This document shows, piece by piece, positions 48,997 through 61,309 of a stretch of 64,000 bases of DNA (position 1 is the first letter of the stretch; the number at the start of each line of letters is the position of its first letter). The DNA is from Fallopia convolvulus. Lineage: Eukaryota; Streptophyta; Magnoliopsida; Caryophyllales; Polygonaceae. Made by a program: the position numbers and the translations under genes. The notes under the pieces are model-generated. The model was not told the origin of the DNA and did no database searches. It saw only the letters and a program-made list of their open reading frames with translations. The stretch covers positions 28,354,494 to 28,418,493 of the forward strand of contig OZ024729.1 in NCBI GenBank assembly GCA_964016875.1. The letters are read 5' to 3'.

Positions 48997-51900
48997 CCAA
49001 AAAAATGCCCAAAAATTACGCGCTCGTACGCGCCTGTGTTCTCACCATCCTCCTGGCGAAAACCCTAGCAGCAACCGAAACGCCGCCTATGTGGCTCCGC
49101 TCATATCCTCCCTCAACCACAATACAACCCCAGTAAACACCATATTTGCTAGATCTGGGATCCCTTGAGTTCAAAAAACAAGTTTTACACAACCTTTCCC
49201 TTCCCAGGCGAAGTTCAATTCAAGTTTTTGCCGGCGTTCAATTCCGAAGTATATTACCGGCGTTCAATTCAACATAGCTAGCAAATCTTATTCTAATAAA
49301 GGGTGTAAAAAAATCAAAGTTCAAGAATTATGGGAGGGCAACGATATTAATCCTCCGCAATCAATCCCGAAGTGCGTTCAGTGGTCTCAACCAGATCTGG
49401 TGCGATTTCCATAGCGTCGGCGGGGAGGATGCCCCGGGTGTAGGCGTCAAGGGGCGTGTGGGAGCGCGTCTCTTCGCTTCCCCTCGTCCGGCGTGGCCTG
49501 TCTTCCGATGGTACTTTCAAGAGCCGGTATCTCATCCCCCTACTCACAACCCCCTTGATGTTCTTACAGATATCATGTTGGGCCTCGCCCGATCTGCAGG
49601 TTCCGCCCACTGCCTCGTTTTCATGATGGTGTCCTTGCTTCCGCTAATTTGTCGGTCTTCCTTTGGTGGATCGATGGTTTTGCGGATCTCATTTCAGCCC
49701 CACCGTTGGAATTCCTTTGGTCACGGACTGTCCGACACTCTCATTTCAGGTGCTCTTGTTTAAACTCTAACTCCTCCTTGCCCATAATCAATCTCTTTAA
49801 ACACATATTTCACAATCCTCGCCTTGAACAATTCACCCATCTTGCCTGCGGGTCGATGTGTAAACACACCTTCCCAATGCCCTCAAACACGATGGTAGAC
49901 AAACCAGTGAACCCGAAAACTCCAACTTCGGTGGAAGATAAATATATGTGGACACACCACTCTTTTAAGTTTGTTTCAATTATATGGTTTTCAACTTGTT
50001 CTTGCAATTGTATCATTGTTACAAATCTATGGTTGGGCCTGAAGCATGCCTTGCTTATCCTAGGTTATCCCTTCAACTTGATATGGTCACTGCATAATCA
50101 TCATATGCTCAAATTTTTGTGCGTGGGTACACCCCAAAAGATCCATTCATGTGGCTTTCAACCACAATTACCCAACACAAAGGTTACATATCCTAATAAC
50201 CAGAACCACTTCTCTAACTTTGGGAAGCTTATCTGCTATGAGCATGAAAGGCTTAAACCTTTTTACTGGCTTTTAATAGCTACCTCTATTGTTGATTCTG
50301 TTGTGTGTACTCGCTCCAACGTGTTAATTTTTGCTATTTTGGGAATTAACGTCACTAAGGCAATCAAGTGTCTCTTGCTGTACAATATTGTGGTGCATGT
50401 AATTCTTTTTGGTCACTTTGCAGCATTATGGCTGCAATTGGCGTTGGGTGGAATCTTAATCCAATGTGTGGTATTATAACCATGTTTGTTACTTGCTTTT
50501 GTGATGATTATTACAAGATCAGGAGAATCTTAATCCAATGTGTGCTATATCCACTTATTAAGGAGAATTGCCTTAAGGCAAAAACCTCCAATAGGCAATG
50601 GATCCCTCATCAAAATTTGGGTCCAGATGCAATTCAAATAAAACAAAACACATCCCAAAAGGCAAGAAAGAAGGCAAACAACAATATTTGCCATTGCATG
50701 AGCCCACTCATGTACTAGACTTCTTTAATTACAACTGAGTTGGGCCTACTCGTTAAAGCCTAACCCGCTAAAAACTGTCACGAACAAGATATCAACTACA
50801 TAAATCATGACACACTAAATTTCGGTTGTATTATTACCCCCATCGACCAAGACAAACCCACAAAATACGACATAACCCACCTTATACAAATATACATATC
50901 AAACACAATATATATTTACCATGTTGACTACAAATTACATAACAAAAAGAAACAAAAGTGTTGGAAAAATACAATCCCGTCCATGGCCAAAAGCCACACC
51001 CCGATTGGTTTTATATGAAGATTTGTGCCTGGAACTATAGAGGCATCAAACGCAAGTCCTTCTAGACTGAGGGTAATGTGTTCTGTCGCATCGAACACAT
51101 CAACCTCATTGCACTAGTGGAAACCAAAGCTTAAGCATTGCCTGACCGTAATGGATGGCAGAAAGCGGGATTCGACTCGGTCGAGTTTATCCCCGCGAAT
51201 GGTTATTCGGGCGGTTTATAAGTCCTCTGAAAGAGTACCCTCCTCTCAAATGAATCAATCCAAATCATCCATAAAGACAATCGTTTTATTGGATTTTTAT
51301 ATGAGAACCTCGAAACAAACAGGAAATTGATCCTTATGTTTGCATATGCGCCACCCAGGCCGCAAGAGAAAGATCAATTCTGGAATAATTGAAGGAATTC
51401 ATCCAAAACTGTAACCTACCCTGCCTTCTAATGGGAGATTTAAATGAAATACAACACCTAGATGAAAAATTAGGGGGTGCGAATCCATCCCAGTCTCGCT
51501 TCGAACGACTTATTAACTTCAAAAACGAATGCAATTTGTGTGACATCCCCACTATCGGGAATAAATATACATGGAGAAAATCCAAAAACCTTGATAACAC
51601 CACGTTCGAAAAACTAGACCGAACATTGGTCTCTAAACAAATCATTTAGTGGTTCCCGTCCATAGCGACGAAAAACCATGCCTTCTCATCCTCCGACCAC
51701 TGCCCAATTTCATGTGACCTCCCCACGGGAATTCCATTCAAAGCACAACCATTTAAATTCGAGACCATGTGGACGTCTCGAAAAGACTACCAAAACATCA
51801 ATAAACAAGCGTGAAGACATAACGCGGTTGGATCCCATATGTTCAACCACGTTAAAAAAACTCAACTTCTAAAAGCAAAAACCAAAAGTTGGAACAAACA

Positions 51901-54900
51901 AACGTTCGGTAATATATTTGAACAAATCAGAAAACTTGATGAAGACATTGTACAAATCCAGAAGGAGATGATTGAACACAACAACATGCAACTTGTCCAA
52001 AAACAAGAAAGCCTCTAAAAAAAAGGTCATGCCTCTTAAATTTCCACAACTCATATTGGAAACAAAGAGCTAAAAATACCCATATAAAACTAAACGACAA
52101 GAACACCAAATATTTCCACCGGATTGCCACCGGTAGAAGGAATAAAACCAATATTAAGGAGATCCATACAACAGAAGGTACACATATCACAGGTGTAGAA
52201 AACATAAGAACCGAGATTAAACGGGACTTCTATAACCGATTCCAAGCACTGGAAATAAACCACGAAAAGCTCCAAATCATGACACAAACCATTCAAAAAG
52301 AAGTAATTGACACAGACAACATAGAGCTTATCAAGCCTGTATCAAACAATGAAATTAAGTCCGTCGTGTTCGATATTGGGGACGATAAATGGGCCGGTGC
52401 CCTAACGGAATGCCGACTTACTTTTATAAAAAATACTGGCACATTTTTGGGTCGGATCTCATCAAGGCCGTCAAAAGTTTCTTCCACACCGGAAAAATCC
52501 TAAAACAAATAAACCATACATTCATAACCCTCCTACCAAAATGCGAGAACCTTACCTCTACCAACCACTATAGGCCCATCAACCTATGTAACACAATATA
52601 CAAAGTAATATCGAAAATCCTAACAAACCGACTGAAAACCGTCCTCAACAAACTTATACACCCGATGCAAGGGGCGTTTATCCAGAATCGAAGCATCCAC
52701 GATAATACCCTTATTGCACATGAGATCTTGCACTCATTTCGCAATAAAAAAGGGCGTGAGGGATGGATTGCTGTTAAACCTGACATGGAAAAAGCGTACA
52801 ACCGGATTAGCTGGGACTTCTTGGCTTCAATCCTACATAAGTTCGGCTTTCATGACAAATTGGTTGGCTGGATTAGAGAATGCGTCGAAACCGTCTCTTT
52901 CTCGGTCTTAGTAAACAACGGGCCAACAGAACAATCCTACCCCCAACGGGGTCTTAGATAGGGAGACCCCCTATCTCCTTATTTATTCATACTTGCAGCC
53001 GAAATCCTTGCAAGACAAATCCACCTCCAAAGCACTAACCCAAAAAGTGGCATAGGGATCCAAATCTCAACAAATGGAACTAAAATCCCATTCCTTGCGT
53101 TCGCTGATGACATCATCATCTTTGCTAAAGCAAATAATAATGCATGCGAAAATATTAAAGGAATTGTCGATGATTACTGCCAGGTATCTGGCCAGAAAGT
53201 CAACTTTAATAAATCCGCATTCCAAGTCACCAAAAACACAAGCAACAGCATGAAGGAGCAACTTAAGAAAATCCTCCGAAATTCAAATATGGTTGCATTG
53301 GACGCCCAATTATCAATGGAAGGGTAACACAAAACACCTTCAAACCACTAATTATGCGAACCAGATCCCAACTTTCAAAATGGAAAGCCAATGTCCTATC
53401 CCAGGAGGGACGTAAACCCTAATCAAATCAAATCTCTCGGCACAACCAAAGTACATGATGCAATCATTTATGCTACCTCAGTCTACACTGAAAGAACTTG
53501 ACAAAATAAATGAAAACTTTTGGAACAAAGACCCCAACTACAAACCACTCATAAGTTGGAATTCCATCTGTCGCCCATTGGCCCATGCGGTTTGGGAATT
53601 GCCAAGGCAGAAGAAATGAACCAAGTACTCCAAATGAAATTGCTTTGGAAATTACTTGCGGAACCAGACAATCTCTGGGTTAAAATTGTAACAGAGAAAT
53701 ACCTCAAAGAGGAGAGTATCCTGAGTTATAAGAAAAAACATAACACCTCATGACAGTGGTCTAAACTAATTGGCCTCAAAGGCCTATTTGTGAACGGGCT
53801 TATCTGGCAGATCGGGGACGGGAAAACCGTTCGAGCCTGGAAAGACAACTGAACCGGCAAGGGTCCACTAAAGCCAAAAACCAAGGCTGAAAACATCATT
53901 AATTGGGATGAAACTGTAGATGAGTACCTCATGGAGGACAACTCGTGGAACATTGAAAAATTGGAAAAGGTCATTAGCCCAGATGACCTTTAAATAATCT
54001 CCAAAATCATTAATCCCATTAATAAAATCCCGGATAGATTGTACTGGCAACCAAGCAAAAACGGCTAGTACTCAACTCATTCAACCATGGAATGGCTCCA
54101 TCAATCTAAAGGTGAACCAAGAATCAACCTAGAATGGATCAACAAACTCAACATTCAATCCAAAATGAAGAACTTCATTTGGAAAGTGGCTAGAAATGGC
54201 CTTCCAACTAAAGCAAGACTGGCTGCCAACCACGTCCCAGTTACTCAGGGCTGCGAGGCATGTAATTGCCAGGTGGAAGACATCAATCATGTTTTACTAT
54301 CATGCCCATTAACCAAGGAAACCATCAAATCCGTAAGCCTAAAAATTTGGCGGATTATCAACCAAATATCCCCAGGGGACAAAAAGCCAAATCAGATCCT
54401 AGATGAAATAAGAACGCTACTAACAAAAGAGGAGACAGAAATCCTAGCCACCACCTGGTGGTGCCTATGGTACTCAAGAAACAAAAGAGTCTTTGACAAC
54501 AACAATGGGACCAACTTAAACAAGGCTAAAAACATCTGCGAATTCATTCGTAACCAAACTAAAAACTGGAAGCTCGTTGTAGATTCGGATCCCGATAACC
54601 CGTGCCACGGCATGGCGAAAAGTGGGCCTAAGATGAAGCCTACAAAGTGGGTTAAACCCACGTGGGAGTTTACTAGTTGAATTTTGATGGCGCAGTGAAT
54701 GCAGATGGTGTAGCTTCGTACGGTTTCATCCTCAGGGACTCCTGCGGCTCCCCCATCCATTTCGACGGAGGACTAATTGGTCGACAATCTATTTTGACCT
54801 CCAAGACCATCGCCTTACGCCAGAGACTTCTCGAAGCCACTCGACGTGGCATTCCCCGGATCCAGATTGAAGGCGATAGTTTGCAGCTAGTCAAGGCTGT

Positions 54901-55165
54901 GATTGGTGACTGGCGTTGTCCGTGGGAGATTGAGCTGTTACGTGCGGATATCCATTGCTTTCTTGCTCAGTTCCAGGATTGGAGTATTACTCATATCTTT
55001 CGGGAGGGCAATTCGGTGGCGGATTTCATCGCTGGATCGTTCAGTCGTGTCTCCTCCGTCCCACTCGCAGCTGACCCGGGGTTACTTACCCTCATCCACC
55101 AGGATGCTCTGGGACGACCACTAGTATGTTATTGGACACCTTAATCACTTTCCTTATAAAAAAAG
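48997..55165 (+). mobile_element. L1-type LINE, near full length, decayed
   Basis: Flanked by a perfect 12-bp target duplication CCCACTTCATTA (48985-48996, 55166-55177) with an A-rich 3' end (ATAAAAAAAG). The 5' 2 kb (48997-51014) should hold ORF1, but I see no DUF4283 or zinc knuckle, only a 276-codon frame (49649-50479) of odd composition. ORF2 follows with endonuclease, reverse transcriptase, zinc-binding and RNase H segments, interrupted by many stops. Inactive. Confidence 0.85.
51015..55144 (+). pseudogene. LINE ORF2: endonuclease, RT, zinc-binding and RNase H
   Basis: Starts MKICAWNYRGIK at 51015, the AP-endonuclease N terminus (NxRG), continued by IALVETKA and, at about 51420, LLMGDLNEI. 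RT: NHYRPINLCNTIYKVISKIL and GAFIQNRSIHDNTLIAHEI; a catalytic-block QGDPLSP motif is preceded by a TAG at 52959-52961, and FADD is at 53100-53111. The zinc-binding region lies at 54087-54330 (WKVARNGLPTKARLA, C..C...HVLLSCP). At 54677-55144 a plant RNase H (RVT_3) domain reads FDGAVNADGVASYGFILRD with later IEGDS and HIFREGNSVADFIA. The last segment is clearly more GC-rich than the RT. Many stops and shifts. Confidence 0.85.
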
Positions 55166-55177
55166 CCCACTTCATTA

Positions 55178-57030
55178 TATGCTTTACAGCATGCCCAAAA
55201 TAATTAAAATACCCATTCCAGTCATTCTTCTTCAATTCTCCAAATACACGGATCTATGACAGTCGGTGACTTTGAGCACCGCCGCCATCTCATTCTCTTG
55301 CTTCCTCTAATCCTCTCTCATTCTCTCGCTTCCTCTTTCGATATTTTAGTCAGCCCAGCACACTGCCTTGCTTCTCCGCCCCCGCCCTTGCTCCCACCCC
55401 GGGGCGGCCCTTTGAGAAGTCCCGCTCCTCCGGCCTCCGGTGGGGGCGGCCGCCCCCACCCGCCCCCTCCCTCCGCCACTGCTGGTACGAATATAGAAGT
55501 TTCTTTTATATGAATTTTCAATTGTTGTTGGACATCATCCAGTGCAACGGCGGAACTAAGATACAAGTTACCAAAGATAAACGAGAAGATAAATTTTACC
55601 TCTGCTCTATGCTTTAGAACCAAAGTTGTTTCAACACTATCATGGATCCCATTTGTATTGTTTGTTACTTTCTGCCTCAATCTCAACCAATATCAGTATA
55701 TTTACATAAAAGCAAATCATTCAACAAATGATCATAATTAATGAAACAAAGTTAACTCTCCTGAATTTTCATTTTAGAAAATACCAGGTGTTCTATTTTA
55801 TGAAATCAATCTAATATAGTGTGGTATAAGGACTATATTTACTAACAGAAGAGACTATGGAAATGAATGCAAACAATAACCCATTTTGAATTGCATTAAA
55901 GATATGTTTGTTAAGTCACCAAAAAAATTGTTGGAGTTGCAAAATTAGCTGAAATCTAAAACTAGCTGTAAAAGTGGTTGAAGTTTCAAAAATATACATA
56001 AACACTGTTTGGTAATATTAACTAGTTTATTTTAGTAATTAATAATGTAAAATTTTATTTTATTGTAGAGTTATTCTTATTTAGGAAATTATTATTATTT
56101 TTAATTCGAAAAACTACTAAACACTAGTGCAAAAGCTTTAAGAACTAACTTAGTAAAAAAACTAGTTTTACAACTACTTGCTAGTTTTTTTGTGTCAAAC
56201 AAACATCGTTTATACGAGTTTCTGCAACTAGTTTTTGGTACCAAACAAATACATCCTAAGAATGTACGAAGCAAGACGTGAATTCATTAATACAAACTAC
56301 ACGGTAGCAACAACTTGTATATAAATGGTACACAATAGTGGGATTGTCACAACTATTGTAGATTTGTCTAGCCTTGACATATTAGATTTGCATATTCGAC
56401 CGAATTAACTCAATCTCCCGGTTATAATACCTCACAACCCAATTAGTAGACAATTGATAGTGTAACTTGAAAATCTTTAGGAACCAAACGAGCCCTTAGA
56501 GAACATATGAGCGCTAACTAGTAGATAATTGATAGTGTAACTCCAACCCAAAAAGGCCAAATGCTCTAAATCAAAAAAAAAAAAGGCCAAATGCTCTAAA
56601 ATCTTTCAGCGAACGTCCAACGCCTTGTTCTTTTTTTCCCCAAAACCACTTTCTCTCCAAAACCTATTTTTAACAGTTTTGAAATTCGTACACCTCTCTC
56701 TACTTTTTACGTTTTTCGAGATAACTTTACATCTATAAGTGAAACAAGGCCCAAGTCAAAGTACTCGAAGACAATAATACTGTTAACGGATCGGAGCAAC
56801 ATCGATCTTTATTTGGCCCTCCCGACCCGGATCCATCCTCCAATCGCAGGTGGAAAAACACAATCCGTGGCAACACATTTATCCACAATCTTCACCGTTG
56901 ATAGATTCATAATCAACGACTGTTAGCAACTTCAGTTATAACACACGGATCATCTTTTAGACCGTCCGATTCACTTCAAAAAAAAATTGATCCAACGGCG
57001 ACCACAGTTTGCCCCAAAACTTCGAACTAC
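55178..57030. other. Intergenic DNA upstream of histone H4
   Basis: No convincing gene. A GC-rich patch (55370-55490) gives proline-rich ORFs by composition. A short direct repeat GGCCAAATGCTCTAAA at about 56552 and 56584 spans a poly-A run. Near the H4 gene, CGTTGAT and ATCAACG (56896-56918) form an inverted repeat, and GATCCAACGGCG lies near 56989, plausible promoter sites. Confidence 0.45.
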
Positions 57031-57031
57031 C

Positions 57032-57039
57032 TATTTAAT
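57032..57039 (+). promoter_or_regulatory. TATA-like box of histone H4
   Basis: TATTTAAT about 100 nt upstream of the ATG at 57140, in a position typical for plant histone genes. Confidence 0.5.
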
Positions 57040-57106
57040 GTCCAGAAAAAACCCAATCACCTCAACTACAATTTCAATCTCGATTCATACCTTGTTCGCC
57101 AATTGA

Positions 57107-57451
<345 letters not shown>

Positions 57452-57793
57452 TCGAATTAGGGTTTCTACGAAATTAGTATGTCTAGTTCTTATTGGGGGG
57501 TTTTGGATTGTAAATCCTTTCTATTTTGTTGTTGCTTATGATATGACGTGTAGTTGGTGTCATTACAATTCTGTAATGGAGGCATAAGGAATTGAATGTT
57601 AGGTTTTGCTGTTCTTGAACGATGTGATTGTATTTTGCTGTCAATGGAAATCGCTATGATTTAGAAAATGAGTACTGTGCATCAGATTGTTCTTTTCCCT
57701 TTCAGTTTTCTATGCATTTGTTCTTTCTCGGCATTGATGGTGGATTTTTTATGCAACACAAACAAAGAGCCAGCACTTTAGCTTGCTAGAACT

Positions 57794-60366
57794 CAATTCC
57801 GGATCCAAATCAATGTTCAAAAAGCCTAGTAGAGGAAGAATCCAAACGAATCAAGCAGCCACACTTTTATTAGCAAGATTAGAAGTAAATTTTATTTGCT
57901 CAGAATCTCTTTGTATTCCATTTTAGATTATTCTAGGTAATGTTAATAACTGACATAGAAGTATTCTGTGCAAAGCCAGCTACAGCAGGGATTGACTTCA
58001 AAGGAGCACAGGGCCATATATGCAGAGTGCACCATGGTTGACCTTGTGATTCATGCGAATGAACTTGCATAATCTTTTACTCTGAGTCCTGTTCTTACAT
58101 TGGATGTAACTTTTGAGCCCTTCCATTTTATAAGAATCAACAAAACATTGGCTATCTATCTCTCTGATTATCATCATATACATGTGTGCTGAAATAGTAG
58201 AACAATGTTGCTTACTTTGAAAAAGCTCATCTTATGGTCATGGCAGTAATTCAAGCAAAAATGTTTGGTATGGATATTGATGCCTAGTACTTGTTTAGGA
58301 TATTGTCCTGGCCTTCATTATCATGATTTTGCATTGCTGTTGGATTTTAGTGTTCAGCCCAGAATAGTTCATTCAAACAGTAGTATCTTGCAAACACAAG
58401 ATGAAACCATCTCTGACATCTTTTCTTAATGGCATTCAGCTCTGATCCAAACCACCATTGATGGCTTCAGTAACATCCTTGAAGTCTTAAAACTCCCATG
58501 CCAGCCCCAACCATCACCAAATGATACTGTTCATTTCCGCAAATGTTTTACTGTTGGGAATGAATCATAAGAGCTGTTTTCTTATTTATACTAATTATTC
58601 CAGTATTTGTTCGCAGCTCCAAGATTCACAATCCAGGGATCACCATCGTGAATATCAATGCAGACCAATGTTCTCTAATGTTCAGATCACTGCTCCATAG
58701 AGATGTGAGGTATTGTTACTGCTCTGCAAGTGGCTTGTTTGCTCGCATATAGTTTAATAAGATAACCTGATTTCAATTCTGTGTGAATTACACCGTGCAA
58801 AAGAAACTCGATAAAATGAAAGTACTGTTTCAATTGCATTGTTAGGATGGAGGAGTTTAAGTGAGACCATGTGGATGTGGAGAATACTCTCAACATTCCT
58901 TACATGCTCAAGACTAACTCAGAGTAGCAAAAATTTTGGCATTGAAACATGGAATCCCAAATCTGGAATTCTCTAAAAAATTAGTTGTGACAAAGGAGGA
59001 TGGCCTGGTTGTGATAATTTCCTCTCCATTGTTGTTTTCTGCCCTTCTCCTCGGGCATCAATATGACTTGATATTTATTTTTGTTTGGCAATAATGAAAC
59101 AGGATTTTGCAGTGGCTGTGTTGATAATTCTGTGTCCAAAGCAATGTGCAAAAAGCCTTGCAGAGTAAGAAGTTTGATGCTGTGTTGCAACTTTTATCAG
59201 TAAGGTTAGAAGTAAATTTTATTTGCTCTGAATCTCTTTGTATGCCATTTTAGCATATTCTAATCACAAACAAGCTTTGTTTTTCGGCTTTGAATAGTGA
59301 TCGTTTTAAGTAATGATGAGAACTGACATAAAAGTATTGAGTGCAAAGCCAGCTATGGAGCAACCTCAAAGAATCATAAGGCAATATATGTATGAAGTGC
59401 ATCATGGTTTACATTGTGATTTATGTGAAATGAACTTGCATAATCTTTTACTGTTTGATTTTTACGTTGAGTCCTGTTCTTACATTGGTTGTAACTTTAG
59501 AGAACTTTCATTTTAGAAGAATCAACAAAATATTAGCTATCCATCTTTTTGATTATCATCATGTACACTACTGGTGAAATAATAGAACAATGTCTGTGTT
59601 TACTTTGAAAAATCTCTTTTTCATGGCGGTAATATAAGCAAAATGTTGGTATAGATGTTGATGCCTACTACTTGTCTAGGTAGTAAATCCGGATTTTGTC
59701 TTGGCCTTTCATTTATCATGCTGATGCCCTAGAACAACAGCTCATACAATTACAAATAGTAACTCCTGGTATATACAAGATGAAACCATCTCTAACCTGT
59801 TTTTCTAATGACATTCAGTTCCGATCCAAAGAACCATTGATGGCTTCATTTTCATCCTCCTCAATGTGTCAAACTTCCATGCCAGCTCCAACCACCACGA
59901 AATGCATGTTATTGTTCATTAGCTCTCGCGTTTCTGTTGGCAACAAATTATAAGAGCTGTTATCTAATTAATACTAATTATTCTGGTATTTGTTTTTTTT
60001 TTTGTAGCTCCAAGACCCTGGATTCAGAGATCACCATCGTTCTCAACTAACAGGATCAGTGCTATATAGATGTCAGGTATTGTTACTGCTCTGCAAGTGG
60101 CTTGTATCCTCACATATAGTTTAATTATATAACCTGATTTCAATTCTGTGTGAATTACACCGTTCGAAAGAAACTTAATGAAAATGAAAAGACTGTTATA
60201 CTCTTAAGTGAGACCATGAGGATTTGACAAGGAGGATATAGTCTGGTTGTGATAATTTTGTCTCCATTATTGTTTCCTCCCATTCCCCTCGATCATCAAG
60301 ATGACTTGAAGATATATAAATATTTTTTGTTTGGCTATAATGAAACAGAAATTTTACAGTGGGGTG
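57794..60366. repeat. Tandem duplication of about 1.3 kb downstream of H4
   Basis: Copy 1 about 57794-59118, copy 2 about 59127-60366. They share ordered blocks, for example AGAAGTAAATTTTATTTGCT, GTGCAAAGCCAGCTA, AACTTGCATAATCTTTTACT, GATGAAACCATCTCT and TGTGTGAATTACACCGT, with many substitutions and indels. No ORF is conserved between the copies. Origin unknown. Confidence 0.8.
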
Positions 60367-60548
60367 AGATCTGGGTGGTAGTGGTACTGATACAAATGTA
60401 TATTCACGATCCAAGTTGTTAATTTTCAATTCTAGTTAGTACTTGGTACATCACATTCCAATTAGCGATCTCTTGATCCCACTCTAATATATTGGAGCAC
60501 TTGAAAATTCTCTGTAATTGTTGAGACAGCACGTCGTGCACTTGCACG

Positions 60549-61003
60549 TAAAGGTGTCAAACGGGTCGGTCGGGTCGGGTTCGGGTTTGGTTATTTCAAG
60601 TTCGGGTTGAGTCGGGTTCGGGTCGTAACGGGTCATCAGTCAAATCGGGTCGGGTCATTGCGGGTTGTCGGGCGGGTCGGGTCGACCTAACAGGTCAAGA
60701 AAATTGATTTTTTTACAATTATTAAAATATTTTTTATTTAAAAAATAATATTTAATAATAAATCTATTATTTTTATATATTTTAATAATAAATATATTAT
60801 AATTTTCAAAATATATTATATATTCTTAAAATATAACAAATTGGGTCAATCCACCGGTTTTTTCGGGTTTGAACCCAACGGGTTTCGGGCCTATCGGGTT
60901 CGGTTTATTTTGGGTTTCGGGTTCAAATTTTCGGGTCTTGACCCTAAATTTTTCGGACGATTCGGGTCGGTTTTTCGGGTCGGGTAAGCTTTTGACAGCT
61001 CTA
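60549..61003. mobile_element. hAT-type MITE
   Basis: 455 bp with 8-bp target duplication CTTGCACG (60541-60548, 61004-61011) and imperfect inverted ends TAAAGGTGTCAAACGG / TAGAGCTGTCAAAAGC. The subterminal parts are rich in GGGTCGGGT and its complement. 8-bp TSD and this terminal sequence fit non-autonomous hAT elements. No coding. Confidence 0.82.
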
Positions 61004-61209
61004 CTTGCACGCAATAGCAATATGGAAAAGCTGAAATTAATGGCTCCCGAGTCACGACTGCGCATGAAAGCGATAAACCATGAGCAGCAGTGCAGCATCC
61101 AACACAATTCTTGATGGCACAAGTGCACATATATAATTATTACTACCAAGGACGATCGATGAATACTTTATTACCAGCCATTGACCACTAATCTCGAAGT
61201 CTCTCTATT

Positions 61210-61228
61210 GTATTTATATTTATATAAC
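61210..61228 (+). promoter_or_regulatory. TATA region of the LRR protein gene
   Basis: TATTTATATTTATATAAC, about 85-100 nt upstream of the ATG at 61310. Confidence 0.5.
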
Positions 61229-61309
61229 AAACCACTTTTGCATTAGTGTTATGTGTGTGTTCTTACACTTTCTCAAGGCCAAGATCACTGGTCTCATTGC
61301 CGGTGCTCA

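Noticed and set aside
49649..50479. 276-codon ORF as a host membrane protein gene
   Set aside because: It lies within the LINE target duplication, lacks a recognised domain and has composition of an out-of-frame reading.
55256..55513. Proline-rich ORF in a GC-rich patch
   Set aside because: Composition effect of C-rich DNA; no start context, homologous domain or conservation seen.
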